Part shown: one piece after another, positions 58,803 to 64,000 of the stretch
How the letters are laid out: each line of letters begins with the position of its first letter
Numbering within the stretch: position 1 is the first letter of the stretch
DNA from: Bog-756 sp963699055
GTDB lineage: Bacteria; Actinomycetota; Acidimicrobiia; Acidimicrobiales; RAAP-2
NCBI GenBank assembly: GCA_963699055.1
Contig: CAVOTA010000002.1
Location: forward strand, 868,001-932,000
Length of the DNA stretch: 64,000 nucleotides
Direction: 5' to 3'
Program-made: the position numbers and the translations under genes
Notes under the pieces: model-generated
Database searches by the model: none
What the model saw: the letters and a program-made list of their open reading frames with translations, nothing else
What the model was told of the DNA's origin: nothing

Positions 58803-60896
58803 TCAGGCGGCGTGGCCCAGGGCCGCCAACAGGGGGAGCACCCGGGGGGCGAGATAGGTACCCCCGGCCAGGGTGGTGTGCACCCCGTCCCCCTGTCGGA
58901 CGACCTTGCCCCCGATCGACCACGTGAAGCGACCCCCCGGATCGAGGAAGGCGTGGAGCGGGATCACCGTCACCGTGCCCGGGTGACGGGCGGCCACCTG
59001 GTCGATCAGCTGGTTCAGCCGGTCGACCCGGGCCGTGTCGTCCTGGGGCCAGGGGTCGCCGTCCGGCTGCTCGCCGGTGTGGAAGTACGGCGCGGTGAAC
59101 AGCGCCACCCTGGCGCCCTGCGACGACAGGATGGCCACCGCCCGGTCGAGCTGGGCCGTCTCGTAGGCGTCGAAGGCGGGATCGCCGAGGTGCTGCCACC
59201 GTCCCTGGTACCACCGGTCGACCACCTCCCAGAAGCCGATGACCACTCCCACCACCTGCGGGTGCAGCTGTCGGACGTCGTCGGCCCACCACGTCGGCCA
59301 AGTCGGGCAGTTGCCGAACGGGTCCCCGACGACACCGTGGTCGTCCAGCGGCAGGGCGATGGCCACGCCGCACCCGGTGTGCGACCGGCCGCCCAGCTCG
59401 ATCCCGTACGACGCCGCGTACGGCGCCATGCCGACGGCCACGGTCAGGGCCAGCGAGTCGCCCACGATGAGCACCCGCAGGCGGTGGCCGGCCCCGGCGA
59501 AGCTGGTGAGGTGGACGGCCTGCCACTCGGCGGCGGTCGCCGGCGCCCCGACCAGGCCGGCGCCCCCGCCCGGTGACGCCGCCGTGGCGTCGGGTGCCGA
59601 CAACGTGAGCACCACGGCCACGGTCACCGCCAGGGCGGCCGCGGCCGGGGCGACGGCGCGCGCCGACCGCCAGAACCGCCCCTCGATGACCGGTCGCTCG
59701 AGCAGGTAGAAGCTGGCGGCGGCCAGGACCACCGTGACCACCACCCGCTCGACGAGCAGGAACGGCCCCCGGGCCCCGGTGCGTCCGGCGTCGAGGAACA
59801 CCGCCACCGGGAAGTGCCACAGGTAGATGCCGTACGAGATGGTCCCGAGCCACACCGGCACCGACGTGGCCAGGGCGCGGGCCGTCCAGCCGCGCGGGAG
59901 CGAGACGATGCAGGCCACAACGGCGGCGGTGGCCAGGGACACCACGGCGAACCCGCCCCGGTAGGTGAACGCCGAGGACCCGGACAGGAGGCAGGCGGCC
60001 GCCACGATGACGGCCAGTCCCACCGTCCCCGCCGCGGCCAGGCGGCGGCGGGCGGCGGGGGTGCGGGCCTCGGGGTCCATGCCGGCCGCCCCGCGGCGCC
60101 GCTCGACCAGGGTGAGCACGCAGGCGAGGGCGGCCCCGACCAGCACCGACTGGGCGTGGGTGTCGGTGCCGAAGTAGATCCGGGTGGTGTTCGCCCCCGG
60201 TCGGAAGAGCAGGGCCATCTCCGTGGCGGAGGCGACCACCCCGACCACCGACACCACCAGGAGCGCCCGCACGCCGCGCACGAATCCCGAGGTCAGGCGG
60301 AGCACGGTCAGGACCACCAGCGGCCACACCAGGTAGAACTGCTCCTCGACGGCCAGCGACCAGGTGTGGGCGAGCGGACCGGCCGCCCCGGTGGCGCCGA
60401 AGTAGCTCCCCGACGCGGCGATCTGCCACCAGTTGGACACGTAGAAGAGGGCGGCGAGGGCACCGGACCGCTCCCCCGGGAACGTGCCGGCCGGCTCGGC
60501 GAAGCGCACGAGCAGCGTCACCACCACGAGCACCACGCACAGGGCCGGCAGCAGGCGCCTGGCCCGCCGGGCCCAGAAGGCGCCGAGGCCGATGCGCCCC
60601 CGCCGCTCGTGCTCGGCGAGCAGCAGCCCGGTGATGAGGTAGCCCGACAGCACGTAGAACACGTCCACGCCGACGAATCCGCCGCCCAGGTGACCGACGC
60701 CGAAGTGGAACCCGAGGACCAGCGCCACGGCCACGGCGCGCAGACCGTCCAGACCGAGGACACGGGTCGACCCGGTGGCCGATGGCCGGTCGGCGAGTCC
60801 GTCCGCCCGGAAGCGGTGCCCGCCGGCACCGTGGCGGGACCGGTCCTGGACCGGGTCGGCGTCCCCGGTGCGCAGCCCGGGATCGGGGGTGGTCAT
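58803..60896 (-). CDS. acyltransferase-3 / SGNH protein (OatA/OafA-like)
   Basis: A 697-residue protein. The N-terminal half is an acyltransferase-3 domain with about ten helices (LGLDGLRAVAVALVLGFHFG with the catalytic His region, VGVDVFYVLSGYLIT, RRARRLLPAL). The C-terminal half is an extracytoplasmic SGNH domain (LIVGDSLALTVAVG; DGVHTTLAGG holds the Asp-x-x-His pair). Such proteins move acetyl groups across the membrane onto peptidoglycan or exopolysaccharide. ATG 60896 has a GAGGA site at good spacing; ATG 60905 is an alternative. Confidence 0.9.
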   Translation of the reverse strand: MTTPDPGLRTGDADPVQDRSRHGAGGHRFRADGLADRPSATGSTRVLGLDGLRAVAVALVLGFHFGVGHLGGGFVGVDVFYVLSGYLITGLLLAEHERRGRIGLGAFWARRARRLLPALCVVLVVVTLLVRFAEPAGTFPGERSGALAALFYVSNWWQIAASGSYFGATGAAGPLAHTWSLAVEEQFYLVWPLVVLTVLRLTSGFVRGVRALLVVSVVGVVASATEMALLFRPGANTTRIYFGTDTHAQSVLVGAALACVLTLVERRRGAAGMDPEARTPAARRRLAAAGTVGLAVIVAAACLLSGSSAFTYRGGFAVVSLATAAVVACIVSLPRGWTARALATSVPVWLGTISYGIYLWHFPVAVFLDAGRTGARGPFLLVERVVVTVVLAAASFYLLERPVIEGRFWRSARAVAPAAAALAVTVAVVLTLSAPDATAASPGGGAGLVGAPATAAEWQAVHLTSFAGAGHRLRVLIVGDSLALTVAVGMAPYAASYGIELGGRSHTGCGVAIALPLDDHGVVGDPFGNCPTWPTWWADDVRQLHPQVVGVVIGFWEVVDRWYQGRWQHLGDPAFDAYETAQLDRAVAILSSQGARVALFTAPYFHTGEQPDGDPWPQDDTARVDRLNQLIDQVAARHPGTVTVIPLHAFLDPGGRFTWSIGGKVVRQGDGVHTTLAGGTYLAPRVLPLLAALGHAA

Positions 60897-61018
60897 GGCG
60901 TGCATCCTCGATGGTCGCCCCCGGCCCGGGCGGGCGCCACGGGCGCCGGGCGACGCCGCACGGTATCCCAGGTCGCACCGTCCCGGGCGCACGGTGCCGG
61001 TGGCGGCGCCAGTGGCGG

Positions 61019-61024
61019 TACATT
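61019..61024 (+). promoter_or_regulatory. leaderless-type -10 box
   Basis: TACATT ends 6 nt before ATG 61031 and fixes that start for the membrane-protein gene. Confidence 0.5.
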
Positions 61025-61030
61025 CCGCGG

Positions 61031-62932
61031 ATGCCCCCGCCCCGGAGCCGCTGGACGGCCCATGGCGTGGCCGCCGGCAGCTACCTCGTCCTGGCCGTCG
61101 CCCTGTGGTGGGGCGTCTGGGGCGGCCACCCGACGACCACGGCGACCTGCGGATGCGGGGACACCTCCATCCTGACCTGGTTCATGGCCTGGCCGGCCTA
61201 CGCGCTGCGCCACGGCGACTCGCTGTTCTCTTCGGCACGGGTGCTCCACCCCTACGGGGTCAACCTGCCCGCCAACACCAGCTTCCTCGCCATCAGCCTG
61301 CCCCTGGTGCCCCTGACGTGGCTGGCCGGACCGGTCGCGTCGCTCAACGTGGCCGCCACCCTCGCCCCCGTGGCCGGGGCCCTGTCGGCCCGGGCCCTGC
61401 TCCTGCGGTGGACGACGTGGCAGCCGGCGGCGTTCGTCGCCGGCCTGTTCTACGGGTTCTCGCCGTTCGTGCTGGAGAACCTCGTCCTCGAGCACGTCGA
61501 ATTCGCCACCCTGGTGGTCCCCCCGCTCCTGTTCCTGTGCCTCGACGAGCTGCTGGTCCGCCAGCGGGGGCGGTCGTGGCCGTGGGGACTGGCCCTCGGG
61601 GGGCTGTGCGCCGTGCAGTTCTTCGTCAGCGCCGAGGTGCTGACGGTGTGCGCCCTCGCCGCCGCCGGGGGAATCGCCGTGGTGGTGCTCGCCGCGCTGG
61701 TGCGCGACCGGGCCGCACTCGTCGCCCGGTGGCGCCACGCCGCCGCCGGCCTGGGGGTGGCGGCGGTGTGCGGCGCGGCGCTGCTCGCCTACCCGGCCTG
61801 GTACGCGGTGGCCGGTCCGCGTGCCCTACCCCACCGGGTCTGGCCCGACGTGCAGTTCTTCGGGAGCGCCTGGCGGTCACTCCTCCTGCCGGCCGGTCCC
61901 CACGACCGCGGACCCAACGCCGTCCTCGAGACCTACGGCTACTTCGGCGCCCATCCCCTCCTGCTCGGCTACCTCGGCGTGGGCATGGTCGCCACCCTGG
62001 TCGTGGGCCTCGCCTGGTTCCACCGCGACCTGCGCCTGTGGTTCTGCGCCGCCCTGCTGCTGGCACTCGAGGGACTGTCGCTGGGAGCCGCCTACTGGCC
62101 GTGGCGCCTGGTCGACCACCTCCCCCTCGTGGCCGACGTCGTCCCCGACCGGGTGGCCGGCGTCGCCGACCTGTTCGCCGCGGTCATGCTCGGGGTGGTC
62201 GTCGACCGGGCCCACGGCTCCGGCCTCCGGTGGCCCGGCCGCTCCGGCGACGCCCGACCCTCGCCGTCGACGCTCCTCGCCCTGGGCCTGGCCGCCCTGG
62301 CGCTGGTCCCGATCGCCGTCGAGGAGCAGCTGCCCTTCACCACCCGCCCCATCGACGTACCGGCGTGGTTCACCACCGTCGGGCCGCACCTGCCACCGAC
62401 CGACGTCGTGCTCACCTACCCGTTCGCCTCGTCGGGACTGCGCGCCCCCATGACCTGGCAGGCGGCCACCGGGCTGCCGTATGCGCTGGTGGGCGGCGGG
62501 AGCATCACCCCCGACCCCCCCGCCCACCCGAGCGCGTCCCAACGGTCCGACGCACGGGCCACACTCGACCTCGTCAACGTGTCCGACGGCTACCTGCCGC
62601 TGCCCACGGGCTCCGCGGCCGAGTCCGCCCGGCTGCGCCTCGCCCTCCACGACTGGGGGGTGACCACCATCGTCGTCCCCTCCGAACGGGGCTGGCCCAC
62701 CGCGCTGCGGGGCCGGTCGGTGCCGGTCGCCGTGGGCTACCTGACCGCCGCCCTCGGTGCCGGTCCCACCCGCCGCGCCGATGCCTGGGTGTGGTCGGTC
62801 CCGTCCCGGCCCGGGCCCGCACTGGCGGTGTCGGCCGACGGGTTCGTCCGGTGCACGACGACGCCGGCCGCAGCCCTCGACCCGGGCGTGGCCGCCTCCT
62901 GCCTGCTGGCCGCAGCGGCGGACCGGCGGTGA
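61031..62932 (+). CDS. polytopic membrane protein, glycosyltransferase-like
   Basis: A 633-residue protein with about eleven predicted helices and an extracytoplasmic C-terminal domain (~480-633). After TM1 it has CGCGDTSILTWFMAWPAYAL and then HPYGVNLPANTSFLAISL, an arrangement like GT-C enzymes with an acidic residue in the first loop. FYGFSPFVLENLVLEHVEF follows. I cannot name a family; a lipid-linked sugar transferase is plausible. It is divergent from the OatA-like gene and 31 nt upstream of another membrane protein, so cell-envelope work is likely. Confidence 0.75.
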   Translation: MPPPRSRWTAHGVAAGSYLVLAVALWWGVWGGHPTTTATCGCGDTSILTWFMAWPAYALRHGDSLFSSARVLHPYGVNLPANTSFLAISLPLVPLTWLAGPVASLNVAATLAPVAGALSARALLLRWTTWQPAAFVAGLFYGFSPFVLENLVLEHVEFATLVVPPLLFLCLDELLVRQRGRSWPWGLALGGLCAVQFFVSAEVLTVCALAAAGGIAVVVLAALVRDRAALVARWRHAAAGLGVAAVCGAALLAYPAWYAVAGPRALPHRVWPDVQFFGSAWRSLLLPAGPHDRGPNAVLETYGYFGAHPLLLGYLGVGMVATLVVGLAWFHRDLRLWFCAALLLALEGLSLGAAYWPWRLVDHLPLVADVVPDRVAGVADLFAAVMLGVVVDRAHGSGLRWPGRSGDARPSPSTLLALGLAALALVPIAVEEQLPFTTRPIDVPAWFTTVGPHLPPTDVVLTYPFASSGLRAPMTWQAATGLPYALVGGGSITPDPPAHPSASQRSDARATLDLVNVSDGYLPLPTGSAAESARLRLALHDWGVTTIVVPSERGWPTALRGRSVPVAVGYLTAALGAGPTRRADAWVWSVPSRPGPALAVSADGFVRCTTTPAAALDPGVAASCLLAAAADRR

Positions 62933-62950
62933 CGCGACCCGGACGCTCAC

Positions 62951-62956
62951 TACAGT
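62951..62956 (+). promoter_or_regulatory. leaderless-type -10 box of the last gene
   Basis: TACAGT ends 7 nt before ATG 62964. Confidence 0.45.
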
Positions 62957-62963
62957 GCACCCG

Positions 62964-64000
62964 ATGAGGGTCCCGGGCGTCCGCGCCGACGAACCGGTCG
63001 GCGCCACCGCGGTGGTCCGGCCCGGGAACCGGTCGACCGTTCCGGGCACCGGTGACGGCTCCGAGCCGGGCGGAGCCGACCCTGCGGTGCGCAGGCGGGG
63101 GCTCGATGCCCGGCCGGGTGTGCCCGTGGTCGTGCTGGTGGCCGCCTACGGCGTGTCGCGCGCCGTGGCGGCGGTGGCCGGTGTCCGCTACGACGCCAGC
63201 GTGCTGCGGGGCACGCCCCTCACCGACATGTGGCAGCTGCTCGACGTCCACCTGCTCCGACACCACCTGCTGGTGAGCGTGTGGCACCTCGACATGCAGC
63301 CCCCGCTGTTCAACCTGTACGCCGGCATGCTCCTGAAGCTGCCGGCGGGGCTGCGCTCCCCGGTCGAGGTGGCCTGCTCGCTGACCCTGGGACTCGCCAT
63401 GGTGCTGTGCGCCTACGCCCTCCAGGTCGAGCTGCGGGTGCCGCGGTGGGCGGCGCTCACCGTCACACTGGTGGCGGTGGTGACCTCACCGGCCTACCTG
63501 CTCTACGAGAACTGGTTCAACTACGCCTATCCCACCGCCGCCTTCCTCACCGTCGGGTCCTGGTGCCTGGTCCGGTTCCTCCGCACCCGCCGGCTGCGCT
63601 TCGGCCTGGGGTTCTTCGCCGCCTTCGCCGCCGTCGAGCTGCTCGACAGCACGTACCAGCTGGTGTGGCTGCTGGCGGCCGGGGCGGTGGTGGCCGTGGT
63701 GCTCCGACGGGAGTGGCGCACGGTGCTCCTGGCGGCGGCGGTGCCGCTCGTGCTGGTGGGCACCTGGGCCGTCAAGGACTACGTGCAGGTGGGCACCACG
63801 ACGACCAGCAGCTGGCTGGGGATGAACCTGGCGAAGTCGGTCCTCTTCCGGGCACCCCCGGACCAGGTGGCCGAACTGCAGCGCCAGGGGCGGCTCGGAC
63901 CCATCGCCTCGGTGCCGCCCTTCGCCGGCCCCGACGTCTACTCGCCCCGGTACGTGGTCGCCGTGCCCAGTCCGGTCCCCGCCGTGGGTGCGCTGCACAA
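62964..64000 (+). CDS. polytopic membrane protein, 3' end outside window
   Basis: The frame is open from ATG 62964 to the last base, 345 codons so far. A ~45-residue hydrophilic N-terminus (Gly/Pro/Arg) precedes TM1 (VPVVVLVAAYGVSRAVAAVA). The first outer loop carries LLDVHLLRHHLLVSVWHLDM followed by QPPLFNLYAGMLLKL, close to the DxQPPL pattern of GT39/PMT-like glycosyltransferases. At least six helices are visible. A TACAGT box lies 7 nt upstream of the start. It probably works with the membrane protein just upstream. Confidence 0.75.
   Translation, partial: MRVPGVRADEPVGATAVVRPGNRSTVPGTGDGSEPGGADPAVRRRGLDARPGVPVVVLVAAYGVSRAVAAVAGVRYDASVLRGTPLTDMWQLLDVHLLRHHLLVSVWHLDMQPPLFNLYAGMLLKLPAGLRSPVEVACSLTLGLAMVLCAYALQVELRVPRWAALTVTLVAVVTSPAYLLYENWFNYAYPTAAFLTVGSWCLVRFLRTRRLRFGLGFFAAFAAVELLDSTYQLVWLLAAGAVVAVVLRREWRTVLLAAAVPLVLVGTWAVKDYVQVGTTTTSSWLGMNLAKSVLFRAPPDQVAELQRQGRLGPIASVPPFAGPDVYSPRYVVAVPSPVPAVGALH

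Overview
The window is one high-GC (roughly 70% or more) bacterial chromosome segment, gene-dense and without phage, IS or CRISPR sequences. Two very short genes match the actinobacterial ribosomal proteins bS22 and bL37. There is a metG-tatD-ksgA-ispE housekeeping block of actinobacterial type, an MprAB-like two-component system, and many genes that appear to start leaderless. Together these point to an actinomycete. The acyl-CoA dehydrogenase and AtuA content would suit an uncultured Acidimicrobiia, but that rank is inference.

Layout. 1-2623: end of an AtuA-type gene and an acyl-CoA dehydrogenase. 2939-19019: a three-gene operon of prepilin-like proteins. The first carries a predicted Cys-paired beta-propeller, the second is PilW-like, and the third is a 4126-residue PilX-like membrane-anchored protein with 36 fibronectin type III (FN3) repeats. 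19114-23462: typA, tRNA-Gln, a two-component system and bS22. 23504-31273: ispE, ksgA, a secreted double-psi-barrel protein in the usual rpfB position, a lipoprotein, tatD, metG, msrA, rsmI, a DUF192 gene and bL37. 31486-38353: GDPD, an unknown gene, a PfkB kinase, pepN, a GDT1 cation transporter and an AhpD-like protein. 38401-40579: a divergent arsenic locus (arsR | arsI/cadI-like, aqpS, arsC). 40663-46312: a methyltransferase, then a GT4 / methyltransferase / toroid-protein operon and a membrane protein of lower GC. 46426-49484: a divergent NRAMP-like transporter paired with a soluble MgtE-type sensor, behind a ~300-nt structured leader that holds a small Pro-rich ORF. 49587-51958: acyl-CoA dehydrogenase and a RES-Xre toxin-antitoxin pair. 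52023-56739: a complete arginine deiminase operon (permease, arcA, arcB, arcC). 56947-58767: marR-MFS with a clear operator. 58803-64000: an OatA-like acyltransferase and two polytopic membrane proteins, the last running off the end.

The genes form several self-contained modules: surface adhesion, arsenic detoxification, Mg/Mn uptake, ATP from arginine, and a toxin-antitoxin pair. The most unusual are the pilin-adhesin operon and the leader-controlled NRAMP/MgtE-sensor pair. A recurring feature is a TANNNT box 6-10 nt before the start codon of at least 17 genes, twice as an overlapping divergent pair, which points to widespread leaderless transcripts.
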